A DNA stretch of 64,000 nucleotides from the NCBI GenBank assembly GCA_036971475.1, contig JBAIZL010000002.1, forward strand, positions 132,352,240 through 132,416,239. The letters run 5' to 3'. This DNA comes from Prosapia bicincta. Its lineage: Eukaryota > Arthropoda > Insecta > Hemiptera > Cercopidae. Below the pieces are notes generated by a model that did no database searches, was not told the DNA's origin, and saw nothing but the letters and a program-made list of their open reading frames with translations. Positions within the stretch are counted from its first letter, which is position 1, and the number at the start of each line of letters is the position of its first letter. A program made the translations under genes and the position numbers. This document shows positions 1 through 11,776 of this stretch, in pieces.

Positions 1-1270
1 TAAACCCTTATTTTTTGTCTACAAGAGGACAACAATTTTAAAGATATATCTCATTATAAACTCAGACCATAACCTCTTATAAAATAAATAATGATGTTAT
101 TATAATACAAGAGTCATGCAATAAATAACAAAACCTTCAACATAGCTTTCATATTTCATTATTATATATACTTGAACTTTAATTCAGGTAAAGAACAAAC
201 CTTAACCAAATAATTCCATTTTATTAAAATAATGTAATAAGTTTGTATTTAAAATAATTCTAATCCTAGACAGTAATCATCTACATTTCACTGATTAATT
301 CGAAAGTAATTGATTTTATAAAACCAAGAGAAAACTGTAGCAACTTACTGTGTTTATGCTTTTTGAAACTATCAATTCAATAACAAGACCTACCTGCTAC
401 TGACAACCCTCACTAAGCTTGCAGGTTTATGAATTATTGATTTATGGAGGGTGGGGAGTGTCTAGGGTAGGCAGGGTTGTGTACTTTGTACACAGTGTGA
501 ATCAAACATCTTTTTCCAATAAAGAGGGCTTTTTTGTTAGCTCTGAATATTTAATCTGCCCTCTTTTGCATTTCAGTATTTCCGCCCCATATTGCTGCCA
601 ATTCCTGGTGCTCTTACACTGGGGACAGGGTAGCTTAAGCCAGATTTAATAAACATTCAAGCATCATATGTAGAAGAGTGATTTTTTTTGAGAAATTCAT
701 TTTTAAAACTATTGAATTATAGGACAAGACTTGAGACTAAAATATTTATTACAAAAATGTATTTTCCATGAATATAAATATAGTAAACTCTCACTAATCC
801 TGCAGGTATGAGGCTGGGATACTGCCGGATTACTGGAGAGTCCATTAAAATAATATACATTGTAAGATATTTATGTATATCGCCCAAAAATAAAGACATC
901 AGGAAAATAATTCTCTACTGTATTTGAAATGATAAAACTAGAATTAATGTACTGGTTTATAATTTACAATAAAAGGTTACCATATCTTTAATGGTTAAAA
1001 GAAAAATGAAAAAAAAACATAGCCTATAGTACAGTTTTTAAAGTCATTTCAACTTACCTTATTCACATTACTCAGCAGGTTTAAAGAAGTTTCCAATTTT
1101 TATCTTCTTTTTGACTTCAAATGACACTTTTAAAACTTTGTCTTGCAGTCATTTCAACATTAAGATGTCACTCGCTGAAACATAGTTTTCTTCTCACGAA
1201 TTATTTGGAATAATTTACTGTGATTTAATATTAATAAATAATACACACAACCTCTAACCAGAAATATTTT
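1..1270. other. AT-rich sequence, no gene recognised
   Basis: No open frame here resembles a known family. Two similar 22-base stretches occur in the same orientation at 409-430 and 791-812 (both contain CTCACTAA followed by TGCAGGT). They look like the kind of sequence found at pogo/Tigger-type transposon ends, but no transposase or paired terminus was found. The small frames at 419-649 and 717-899 look random. Confidence 0.5.
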
Positions 1271-1280
1271 GATTCTAGTC

Positions 1281-1320
1281 TTGTGTACATTTCGGTTACA
1301 AAGTAACCATCCTCAGAGAC
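1281..1320 (-). ncRNA. Hammerhead-like motif, Penelope-type end fragment (degenerate)
   Basis: Read on the minus strand, the core CTGAGGA (1316-1310) is followed by one T, a perfect 6 bp hairpin (GGTTAC, loop TTT, GTAACC), then GAAA (1293-1290). The flank after GAAA reads TGTACAC, close to the palindrome seen at 28409-28416 but with the base needed at U16.1 changed. The sequence closely matches the Penelope-type repeat at 28.3-28.4 kb, so this is probably a small solo fragment of that family. Cleavage ability is doubtful. Confidence 0.45.
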
Positions 1321-1549
1321 ATGACGATACATACTAGATAACTATAAACAGTTTCCTTACTTGCAACCAAACAACTTGCCTCCACTCAGAACGCCGCAGC
1401 CTCTACTCTTAACAAAGCGTGGCCTTGCCCCCCTTGGGTAACAGCAAGAAGCCGTACCTTCTAAATTTATACATAAGAATAAAACAAATCCTTGTACATT
1501 AAATTTCTAAAAAAGGAAAAAATAGTAACCAACACAAATTTTTATATAA

Positions 1550-2480
1550 AATTTGAATCTTTGAATTGACGATGGACAAGTCCTTTCCTACGGATAGTAT
1601 TTACAACTTTAGTAACAACTTTGACAACATGATCCATCTGTAATGATTTCGAACACACATTTTGTCTATGAAGAAGACACTGAGCTCGTTATGAGCTCAT
1701 TCCCATATAAACTACAGTCTTTATCAAGGTATAACACTAAACATATGTTTTTCCAAATCTTTAATAAAGAGCCATCAGTTGCCACACCGCACTTTCAATT
1801 CAAAATGTTGAAAACGTCTACTGGTAAATAACGAAATCTGTCGTTGTGTCCTTCATAGGAACCAAACTTAATAGGTCTTCAATGATGTTAAAAATCTGTA
1901 CAAAAATAGCAAGCCAGGCTGTATCTGAAATGTCAACAGTTTCAACCAACGCATTTGAAAATCACTTGAATTTGGAGATTCTTTGTTTCAAAGACTTTTC
2001 AATATAGGTTGACATATCTTCCACTCTATGACTAACTGTCATTCGGCTCAGGCTTATCTGTGAAACTAATTGGGTTATATCCGGAAACAAAATATCATAT
2101 ACGTGCATTAAACATTCCTTAACTAATTTTCCATCTGCAAAAGGTTTCAAATGTTTCATTAATATTTTCTAAATTTTGAAAGTTGCTTCAACTACTGATT
2201 CCGCATTTTTACTGGCACTTTTGAACAGATTTTGTTCACGTGTTAATTTCTTTTTCAAACAGTTTACTTTGTCTTTTCTCAGTTGCCCTATAAATTACTT
2301 TATGTTTTTGAATGCCTAGATTTGTAATGTCTTTTAAAATTTAAATCTTTCATCAACAGTTTCTTGACAAGTAAAACAAGTTGCCTTATATTGATATTAA
2401 ATGAAAAGTTATAATTTCTTCCACATATCTCGAAAACACCGTCCTTCTTCGTCAACTTTACGTTCTTTTGACACTGTCAT
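1550..2480 (-). pseudogene. Decayed hAT-type transposase, GTF2IRD2-like
   Basis: On the minus strand a frame starts at ATG 2480-2478 with a segment containing VDEEGRCF and a CxxC zinc-finger start, then a piece containing LRKDKVNCLKKKLT, then the clearest block at 2159-1962 (KPFADGKLVKEC, SLSRMTVSHRVEDMS). After an in-frame TGA the same frame continues with DISDTAWLAIF and LLSLVPMKDTTT (about 1960-1820). A further block at 1670-1555 contains SKSLQMDHVVKVVTKVVN and ends in HRQF. These blocks occur in this order in hAT-derived proteins of the GTF2IRD2 type. Several stops and frameshifts break it, and the C-terminal part of the RNase H-like catalytic domain is missing. It is a dead transposase, not a host gene. 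Confidence 0.8.
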
Positions 2481-2639
2481 TCTAGAATCTCGCTATCACG
2501 AGGAATCACTCATTACTGGCACAACTGATGAATTGGCACAATAAATACCATAGTACCACACATCTATACTGGTCAATCCCTATGGAATAGCAGCATTACA
2601 TTTCACTACATTCAAAAGCAACATTTTGGAGTAACCTGC

Positions 2640-2702
2640 GGGCCGCAATAAACCATGTCGAAGGCTGCATGCAGCCCTCGGGCCGCGGGTTGTGCACCCC
2701 TG
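2640..2702 (-). mobile_element. hAT element terminus (5' end of the decayed element)
   Basis: The minus strand from 2702 begins CAGGGGTGCACAACCCGCGG, the typical look of hAT terminal inverted repeats, and is GC-rich like the subterminal region of many hAT elements. It lies 220 bp upstream of the transposase start at 2480, as expected. The matching opposite end and an 8 bp duplication of GTCTAAAT (2703-2710) were not found, so the 3' end is deleted or too diverged. Confidence 0.65.
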
Positions 2703-2710
2703 GTCTAAAT

Positions 2711-3930
2711 ATAAAACAAACCATTAATGCTGTCACACTCATTGCCAACGTAATAACTTATGTTAGTAATCAAAAGGAAGAATGTCGAGACGGCCACAGC
2801 CAACTGGAGCGACGAATTATTATCGTTGCGATCTATACTTTGGACAACAATAGAATCAGCCGTGTCTATTCGACCAATGCGTTTATTAGTTTCTATGTTA
2901 TATTTTCTTATTAGTTTGATACTTTGGTTATTGTGTTAGTATTTTGGCATTTTGTGTGAAGGTTTTTAGATTAAAAGTAAAGCTTATTAGTTTCTAGTAC
3001 TAATTTCCTTTGTAATTGCCTTTATTGTTTTGTAAAATTGTTTTTAGTAAGCCGAAGATTTTATATCAGTTATAAAGAAGAATATTCAAATTACTCAAAT
3101 AAATTTATCTCGTTAAATATCGCGTGTATGTAGCCTAAGTCTAGATAAAATTATATGTATGTTATAGGAAACATACTTTATGTGATAAGTTTTATTTGAT
3201 ATTATTTCTATTCTTTACAAAGCATGTCTAGGAATCACTTTATATGTGCTTTAAGGTAGTGTGAGGTTATCTTTTTAAAATTACAAATAATTGTAAATAT
3301 CCTAACGTGTGCAAAGTATGTTTGGAGCAACGTAACGTACAATGATTCAGATCCATTGATATTATCGGTTTTAATTTCTGCTTACATTTAACTATAGATA
3401 CTATAAAACGTATTGTAAATCTCTCGTATTCTCCACACGGTTTGTATTTAGTAATGACAAAAACTATTTAGGTATTCATGTAACACAAATGACTAGCTTC
3501 AAAACATTTGATTTCGTGTGGCATAAAGTCTTAAAATAAATAATTCCGAAAAACTATCAGTAGTAAATAAACGAATATTAAGTTAACATTCTTGTGGTTT
3601 TTCCTTTTACCTAAATGCTTACACATGGTTAGGTTACGCTTGTATTAGATTGACCTATATAGCTACAAACACAGTCAATACATGGAACAATTATACACAA
3701 CATTAGTAATTTCCTCTTTTGTCTATAGGGACTTTACCCAACTGATTAAAAGACTGCGTTCTGTCAACGGATTTGAAAACCACGTCAATTTTATGACTCT
3801 TCCCAACATTTTTAAATATTTTTCTGGAAATCGTTCAGTAAAAGCAATACTGTAATTTCTTTTTTTACATGAGTTTGGACACTATTAATGTTATTAATCT
3901 CTTTTACTTTAATTTAGGCAATCTCACGCA
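2711..3930. other. Unassigned AT-rich stretch
   Basis: No long open frame, repeat or RNA gene was recognised. The 81-residue frame at 2669-2914 starts inside the hAT terminus and has no familiar motif. Confidence 0.4.
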
Positions 3931-3934
3931 TTTT

Positions 3935-4235
3935 AGCGCAGCTTTAAACAAAGTGTCGAGGAACACAAAGCGAACACCAACTCAGCATTTTACAATCCCA
4001 TAAAAAAAAACAGGACACAAATATACAGACATTTACCATAAATTAGAAATCTTACACATCAACAAAAAAGGACCACATCTCAATACACTAGAACAATATG
4101 AGATTTACAGACACACAAAAACGCAAAGTACAAACATATTAAATGAAAAAACCCAATACAAATCACACATACTCTTCGATACTATCGAAAACCTGCCTTT
4201 AAAACCGTCATCGCTTAACCTAACAACTCCAAGCA
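3935..4235 (+). pseudogene. Penelope-like GIY-YIG endonuclease, C-terminal fragment
   Basis: The plus strand encodes SFKQSVEEHK and NSAF (about 3940-3990), then after a frameshift near the run of A at 4001-4010 a block with TGHKYTDIYHKLEILHINKK, LNTLEQYEIYRHTKT and HILFDTIE (about 4010-4195). This order (FKxSVxEH, SAF, LEILHI-KKG, LNTLEQ-EIY) is characteristic of the C-terminal half of the GIY-YIG endonuclease of Penelope-like retroelements. The reverse transcriptase and the GIY-YIG catalytic start are absent, so this is a truncated 3' end. It is followed within 10 bp by a hammerhead-like motif, supporting a Penelope origin. Confidence 0.7.
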
Positions 4236-4282
4236 GAAGACACTGATGAAGATCGCCACATAGCGATCGAAAACTTTCTGCC
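4231..4282 (+). ncRNA. Hammerhead-like motif at Penelope 3' end
   Basis: CTGATGA (4243-4249), one A, a perfect 6 bp stem (GATCGC 4251-4256, loop CACATA, GCGATC 4263-4268), then GAAA (4269-4272). Flanking GCAGAA and TTCTGC can close an outer helix. The core and stem II match a hammerhead, but there is no clear stem III or NUH cleavage site, so it may be a degenerate or partial ribozyme. Confidence 0.5.
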
Positions 4283-4289
4283 TCAGTAA

Positions 4290-5307
4290 GTTTTCACAAA
4301 TTTACAAAATTTAGAGTTTGGATAGTCATAAACAATGTTAAAGTGATTAATTAAGATTCACCAAACGTAATGGTGTACAAAATTCCAGATTATTTTTTTA
4401 TTTCTCCCCCAGGATGGGAACCAGTTCTCTAGGTAATGTCATGAGAATACAACATACCGTATTGTGAATTGTCGTAAAAGATACATTTTAATTTAGCCAA
4501 AAATTAAAATGCTAAAATAACACGCTGTATAAAAATGCTAATAATATACACAGAAAGAGAATTGTAATATATTTAAAGATAGAAACAAAATATTATGTTC
4601 TTACCTTAAAAGTGCGAGCGCCTCCACTCAGAGACTAAACTTAAGCGTTTTACTTTGCTTTGTGAATCTGCAGAAGTTGTCCATGTTGTGTTTCCCTAGG
4701 CTCTTGCCTCAGGATTAGTGGCGAGTGGTGTTAGCGCTCTGTGTGGATTTACTTTGTGTATCCTGAACATAGATTTACCAGAAAAGTTTTATCCATTTCC
4801 CAGTGTTCCTGAAGACATTGTCAGGAGATACAAGTCTATATTGCAGCATCCGTGGCGCGTGGGGTCGAGCTGGATATAGAGGGGTCATTGTATTGAATCA
4901 ACCTTTGTGAAGGCGCCTAACCTGAAACCATTTGTTAATAGAAGCACCTTATGACGGTAGTTTCGCTCCATTTATCTGTCGAAAATGTTTTCTCTTTCTC
5001 AGCTATTTGGCAATAAACCTCAACGGGTCTGTGGACTCTCTTCAAGCTACCCAGCATCCTCCAAACCACGTGCAGGTAGTCACGCTTGTCCGAGTGTAGT
5101 CGTGGAACCAGTAAAAGGATGAACAAAATTGTATCAAAAAAGAGTTACAGCGAATATACCCGCCATTTCCAATATTTGTTGAAGCACAAGTGTGTTAGTG
5201 CAAGGGCTACTAATGGGGGTTTGTCAAAGCGCCTCCGGGATTCCTGTATATAATATTTTGTGAAAATATTTATGTACACACACATACACATTTACATATA
5301 TATATAA

Positions 5308-5310
<3 letters not shown>
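4290..5310. other. Unassigned; unrecognised minus-strand frame
   Basis: This stretch is richer in G+C than its surroundings from about 4610 to 5120. A minus-strand frame at 5126-4935 (63 residues, containing PRLHSDKRDYLHVVWRML) is not low-complexity and could be a relic of a coding sequence, but I do not recognise the family. Downstream on the same strand the frames are interrupted by stops. Confidence 0.3.

Positions 5311-5313
<3 letters not shown>

Positions 5314-5367
<54 letters not shown>
5314..5367. repeat. (GA)n microsatellite
   Basis: An uninterrupted run of about 27 GA units, preceded by short TA-rich tracts. Confidence 0.98.
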
Positions 5368-5369
<2 letters not shown>

Positions 5370-5645
5370 AAGTATAACAGTCTTTAATTTTAATACTAAC
5401 TGAAAGAAAGAAATTCAGAAATATACACAGCCTATATGTTTTGAGGGAAGGCAAAATATTGAAATGTAATGGTTTTATTATTATTGAGCACGGAAATGGA
5501 ATTTACATTATCACAAAGGTTTACATCATCTTCATCGCTTTCACATCAATAATCGCAACTCCTACTTCCAGATTCACTGTCCTTCACAACATCCTGGGCT
5601 TAGTCTGGACCTGTAGACATATGAATGTTAGTATATATATATACA

Positions 5646-8475
5646 GGGGTTCATACCAACACACAAGATTGTAGGGGGGGTTTGCATACTAACACACAGG
5701 TTTGTAGGATGGTCTGCATACTAACACAAAAGTTTGTAGGGGGGTCTGCATACTCACACATAAATTTGTAGGGGGGTTTACATACTAACACACAAGTTTG
5801 TAGGGGGATCTGCATACTAAGACACACGTTTGTGGGGGTTCTGCAAAGTAACACTCTAGTTTGTAGGAGGGTCTGCATACTAACACACAAGTTTGTAGGT
5901 TGGTCTGCATACTAACACACAAGTTTGTAGGAGGGTCTGCATACTAATACACAAGTTTGTAGGTTGGTCTGCATACTAACACACAAGTTTGTAGGAGGGT
6001 CTGCATACTAACACACAAGTTTGTAGGAGGGTCTGCATACTAATACACAAGTTTGTAGGTTGGTCTGCATACTAACACACAAGTTTGTAGGAGGGTCTGC
6101 ATACTAACACACAAGTTTGTAGGAGGGTCTGCATACTAACACACAAGTTTGTAGGAGGGTCTGCATACTAACACACAAGTTTGTAGGAGGGTCTGCATAC
6201 TAATACACAAGTTTGTAGGTTGGTCTGCATACTAACACACAAGTTTGTAGGAGGGTCTGCATACTAACACACAAGTTTGTAGGAGGGTCTGCATACTAAC
6301 ACACAAGTTTGTAGGTTGGTCTGCATACTAACACACAAGTTTGTAGGTTGGTCTGCATACTAATACACAAGTTTATTGGGGGTGTGTATACTGACACACA
6401 AGTTTGTATGGGGGTCTGCATACTAACACACAAGTTTGTAGGGGGGTCTCCATCGTAACACACAAGTTTGTACAAGAGTTTGCATACTAACACACAATTT
6501 TGTAGGGGGTCTGCATACTAACACACAAGTTTGTAGGGGGGTCTCCATCCTAACACACAAGTTTGTACGGGAGTTTGCATACTAACACACAATTTTGTAG
6601 GAGGTCTGCATACTTACACACAAGATTGTATGGGGGATCATACCAACACACAAGATTGTAGGGGAGTCTGCATACTAACACACAAGTTTGAAGGTGGACT
6701 GCATAATAACACACAAGTTTGTAGGGGGGTCTGCATACTTACACACAAGTTTGTAGGGGCCTGCATACTAAAACACAGATTTTTAGAGGGGTCTGCATAC
6801 TGACAAACAAATTTGTAGGGGGTCTGCATAGTAACACACAAGTTTGTAGGGGTCTGCATACTAACACACAAGTTTGTAGGGGCCTGCATACTTACACACA
6901 AGTTTGTAGGGGCCTGCATACTAAAACACAGGTTTTTAGGGGGGTCTGCATACTGACAAACAAATTTGTAGGGGGTCTGCATAATAACACACAAGTTTGT
7001 AGGGGTCTGCATACTAACACAAGTTTTTAGAAGAGTCTGCATACTAACACAAGTTTGTAGGGGGGGTCTGCATACTAACACACAAGTTTGTAGGGGTCTG
7101 CATACTAACACAAGTTTTTAGAAGGGTCTGCATACTAACACAAGTTTGTAGGGGGGGTCTGCATACTAACACACAAGTTTGTATGGGTGTCTGCATACTG
7201 GTACACAAGTTTGTAGGGCTGTCTGCATACTAACACAAGTTTTTAGAAGGGTCTGCATACTAACACAAGTTTGTAGGGGGGGGGGGTCTGCATACTAACA
7301 CACAAGTTTGTATGGGTGTTTGCATACTGGTACACAAGTTTGTAGGGCTGTCTGCGTACTAACACAAGTTTTTAGAAGGGTCTGCATACTAACACAAGTT
7401 TGTAGGGGGGGGTCTGCATACTAACACACAAGTTTGTATGGGTGTCTGCATACTGGTATACAAGTTTGTAGGGCTGTCTGCATACTAACACAAGTTTTTA
7501 GAAGGATCTGCATACTAACACAAGTTTGTAGGGGGGGGGGGGGTCTGCATACTAACACACACGTTTGTATGGGTGTCTGCATACTGGTACACAAGTTTGT
7601 AGGGCTGTCTGCATACTAACACAAGTTTTTAGAAGGGTCTGCATACTAACACAAGTTTGTAGGGGGGGGTCTGCATACTAACACACAAGTTTGTAGGGGT
7701 CTGCATACTAACACAAGTTTTTAGAAGGGTCTGCATACTAACACAAGTTTGTAGGGGGGGGTCTGCATACTAACACACAAGTTTGTATGGGTGTCTGCAT
7801 ACTGGTACACAAGTTTGTAGGGCTGTCTGCATACTAACACATGTTTTTAGAAGGGTCTGCATACTAACACAAGTTTGTAGGGGGGGGGTCTGCATACTAA
7901 CACACAAGTTTGTATGGGTGTCTGCATAGTGGTACACAATTTTGTAGGGCTGTCTGCATTCTAACACAAGTTTTTAGAAGGGTCTGCATACTAACACAAG
8001 TTTGTAGGGGGGGTCTGCATACTAACACACAAGTTTGTATGGGTGTCTGCATACTGGTACACAAGTTTGTAGGGCTGTCTGCATACTAACACAAGTTTTT
8101 AGAAGGGTCTGCATACTAACACAAGTTTGTAGGGGGGGGTCTGCATACTAACACACAAGTTTGTAGGGGGGTCTGCATACTAACACACAAGTTTGTAGGG
8201 GTCTGCATACTAACACAAGTTTTTAGAAGGGTCTGCATACTAACACAAGTTTGTAGGGGGGGGGTCTGCATACTAACACACAAGTTTGTATGGGTGTCTG
8301 CATACTGGTACACAAGTTTGTAGGGCTGTCTGCATACTAACACAAGTTTTTAGAAGGGTCTGCATACTAACACAAGTTTGTAGGGGGGGGGGTCTGCATA
8401 CTAACACACAAGTTTGTATGGGTGTCTGCATAGTGGTACACAAGTTTGTAGGGCTGTCTGCATACTAACACAATA
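5646..8475. repeat. Minisatellite array, 29-32 bp unit
   Basis: About 90 tandem copies of a unit around TCTGCATACTAACACACAAG followed by TTTGTAGG and a run of G. In the first half (about 5880-6340) units are a regular 32 bp (for example GCATAC at 5939 and 5971); later units are shorter and more varied. Many open frames cross the array on both strands because the unit has few stops; their translation is a monotonous Cys/Gln/Thr repeat and is not evidence of a gene. Confidence 0.97.
7140..8475. repeat. Higher-order section of the minisatellite, ~125-132 bp period
   Basis: Four variant units alternate in fixed order: a unit ending GTATGGGTG, one containing CATACTGGTACACAAG, one containing TTTTTAGAAGG, and one ending in a long G run. 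The GTATGGGTG unit recurs at about 7183, 7308, 7435, 7567, 7785, 7912, 8037, 8288 and 8416, mostly 125-132 bp apart. The G run varies from about 6 to 13 bases between repeats, which accounts for most of the period variation. Confidence 0.85.
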
Positions 8476-9409
8476 ATATTATAACTTTGGCCATTCCTAG
8501 TTTATGTATATAGTGGGGTACTGCATTGCTGAAAAGTCTGGCTTTCACCTAAAGACCTTTCACCTGGTTTGGACATTTAATATTTGGTCATGTCAGAAAC
8601 GTAAAGCAACTATAGCATTGAACAGATTATGTGTGTGGGTTGTTTGTAATTCTTAACATATAAACTCATATAATGAATTAATGAGCATTGTGGCTTCCCA
8701 TGCATCTCTAGTTCCACAAGGAACTTAAAGTTCATTTTGCGTTTAGTCACCTTTAAGGCTTAAATGTTTTTTAAATTATAAGATATACTAAATAGTTTTC
8801 TGGGATATCTTTTCATCCACTTTTCTGACTGAAACATATACCGCTTGGGCTTTTTTAAGCATGAAAATGTATGGAGAACAACTTTCTCTTAAATAAATTT
8901 ATACAGGTTGTTAAATCACGTTTTATACTATTTTTGGTTGTAGCACTTTAAATATTTGTCAGATATCAGAAAGGGAGCTTTTAAGGAAATTTTGGTTCCT
9001 TCCAGATGAATCTTTAAATTCAGACTGACTTTTCAGGTCACATTTTCTCTTTTTCATCAAAATTATCAATTACACTCTTCGTCACATGTTTATAGAGATG
9101 ATCTACAGTCTCTGTAGATCTGTTATAGTGAGATTTCAGTTGGTCTGGCATTTGCAACCTAAAGTGAAACATGTCTTTTTTTTATTTTGTATGTCGTTAA
9201 TCATTTCATTTGTAGTGTTGTAATGTTACATTCACAATTAATTGCAGTCCCACTTCTAAGGAGGCACCAATTAAATAATAACTAGTATAACTCTAATAAC
9301 TCAATTTTATTCTTAAAACACTGTTGATATAAAAGTTGGGGCCTTATATTGTACTACATTGATTTCATTTTAGAAATAATTTTGTTTATTAATAAATGTT
9401 TTATAAAAA

Positions 9410-9412
<3 letters not shown>
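8476..9412. other. Unassigned AT-rich stretch
   Basis: No gene, repeat or RNA was recognised. Confidence 0.4.

Positions 9413-9490
<78 letters not shown>
9413..9490. repeat. (TA)n microsatellite
   Basis: About 35 uninterrupted AT units and a short imperfect tail. The minus-strand frame across it is low-complexity. Confidence 0.98.
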
Positions 9491-9491
<1 letters not shown>

Positions 9492-11776
9492 AAATTATAC
9501 AAAAACTACTAGGAATTACATCATCTAGGACTGAAATGATAGCAATGAAAATCATGCTATTAATTATCTTAATATTAGTATTCTAAATGTAAATTTACAA
9601 AGACGGGTAATGGTAATTTGTTAATTACAAAAAACGTTAATCGATAACTCCAATATATGTTCGCACATACATGCACACTAAACTAATAAATTCTATCATA
9701 TGTCTACTTGAATTTTTTTACACATTTCTCAAGATGCTGGTTTGATTTATCTGTAAAACTAGCATCTGTCAATATGACTTCAAATCAATTGAGTATATTT
9801 AGAGAATAGACGTAATCAGATACTCGGATGAATACTTCCAGAATATTTGTCACAATTCTGTTGGTTTTAATACATGTTCAATAGCAGTCATTTTGTTCCT
9901 TCATCCAATAAGTTGTGACATTTGTTATATACTATATCCATAAAGGAAGCCAACTAACATGTCAAGTGTTATGTAAGAGAATATGGAAATAGGTATTACT
10001 TTGTGTTACTTTCAATCATTCCCAACTCCCAGATCTATGGAATCTATTATTTTCTCCTTGGTTGTTTTAGAATACCACCACTCAAGTATACGAAATACTA
10101 TGTAGCCTATAGGATGTGGGGAAAGCATAGGTGTTGTCAGTATTCATGTATTTGGTCTAGGTGCCATGAGAAATGCTAAAGCTCTCTCAGTAGAAAATAC
10201 ATTGTCGTCACATCCCTATGGTTATACAATATTTAAAACGACCATAATATTTGGTTACAACCAAATATATGGAGTTGACTTTTGTATAATACACTTTATT
10301 TTAACGTTACAGAACAATGTGAAGAAGTAATCAAGATAAGAAAAGCAATTGCAATACTAAATTGAGCATAATAGCGACATTGCAAATAGATTCTTTTGGT
10401 TCCTTTGCAATAAAAAATAAATATTGAAATTACTATAAATCAGATATTTTTGTAAAATGTAGCATTGAAATGTAATTTTTCATTTGTGTACTATTTGTTA
10501 GTCTTGTTTAGTAACTAGTTAAATTTAAGAGCAATCGACAATTGTATGTAAAAATATTTAAGTACATTCTACAAATGTAAATATGTAACAAATTTACCCA
10601 TAATAGATAGATTCTTTTTCATGGTCAAGTTAAACTAAGCAGATATGAGTATTCTTACACAATAACAATTTTATTAAACATTAATTTTCAGTGGCATAAG
10701 TAGATAGGTCACTACAGGTGAAGGGGTGCATGAATAAAATAACAAAACATGGGAAAAACAGATTTTATTAAAAATGTCATCCGGTTTCCCCACGTTCGTT
10801 ACTTTTAGTCAACAATAGTACTTTTGGGTCAAAGATAACAGGGGGAAAATAAAAAAAATATTCATGTTTTAACCCATTAGAAAAATTAATTGTATTAATT
10901 TTTAATACAAAAGTCAGTAGTATACACATACTTTAATTTTAGGATGTAGTTAGACTTAAAGTTTTAAACTTTGCAATAAAGAGAGGTGAAGTTATATTGC
11001 TATTTGTCAACTTTTGCCAAGAATTCTTAAAAATGATCTTCCTTGTCTGAAAACTGAGGTCAAAATGAACAAAGGAACCCCTAGTGGGAACTACTAAAAC
11101 AGCATTCACGTTAATGCCAAGAAAAAACTCCCCTCTATACCTAATTCAATGAAGTAGTATTGTCGGGGTAGAAATAGTCATAAGTGAGAGGTGAAAGGCA
11201 GGTTAATAGAGCCAACAGATATGGGGATACCTCATAATGTCACCCCTATGCCACTCCTACTTTTAATAATATCTGAAACTTACCTACTGCTAAAACACTT
11301 GTAATAACCAGAGGAAATGTATTGGTGTCGCAAAAAAGCACTATCATATTTATCTTTAGGATCAGTAAATCATCTACAGGTATGCAAACATTGAAACTTA
11401 TAACCATTATAAAACAATTTTTGTTAATATTATATAATAACAAAAGCATACCTATATTTTAAGCTATATCCATGAACAAATGACCAAGTGAAATCATTAC
11501 TAAAATCAGGTTTATGTAATACGCTGTTTTTGTTTATATTAAATAATGTGTCAATGTATATTTTATTTACTAAATAATTTAAGTTTTTATAATTGAAACA
11601 ATGTTTTTGTGATATTTAGTTGAACAATACATTAAACAGAAGAGTAGGCATACTAATAAAAGTAAACAAATCAGATGGAATGACAAAAAGTTTTCCTCTT
11701 CCTACTATTTAATCAGTATGAAGATTCAGACAGGTTTGAAGAATTTGTTTCTTGTTCTTGTGGCTCAGATATACGC
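9491..11776. other. Unassigned AT-rich stretch
   Basis: No convincing coding sequence. The minus-strand frame at 11449-11246 is hydrophobic but has no family likeness. The stretch is mostly unique-looking AT-rich DNA, consistent with intron or intergenic sequence. Confidence 0.4.

Noticed and set aside
4935..5126. 63-residue minus-strand frame as a gene
   Set aside because: Protein-like composition but no recognised family, no splice evidence and flanking frames full of stops; kept only as an unassigned note.
5651..8468. Many open frames giving Cys/Gln/Thr-rich repeat proteins across the minisatellite on both strands
   Set aside because: They arise because the 29-32 bp unit has few stop codons. 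Unit lengths are not multiples of three, no frame persists, and there is no start or splice context.
5646..8475. CRISPR-like regular repeats
   Set aside because: Units are contiguous with no unique spacers, and the window is clearly eukaryotic.
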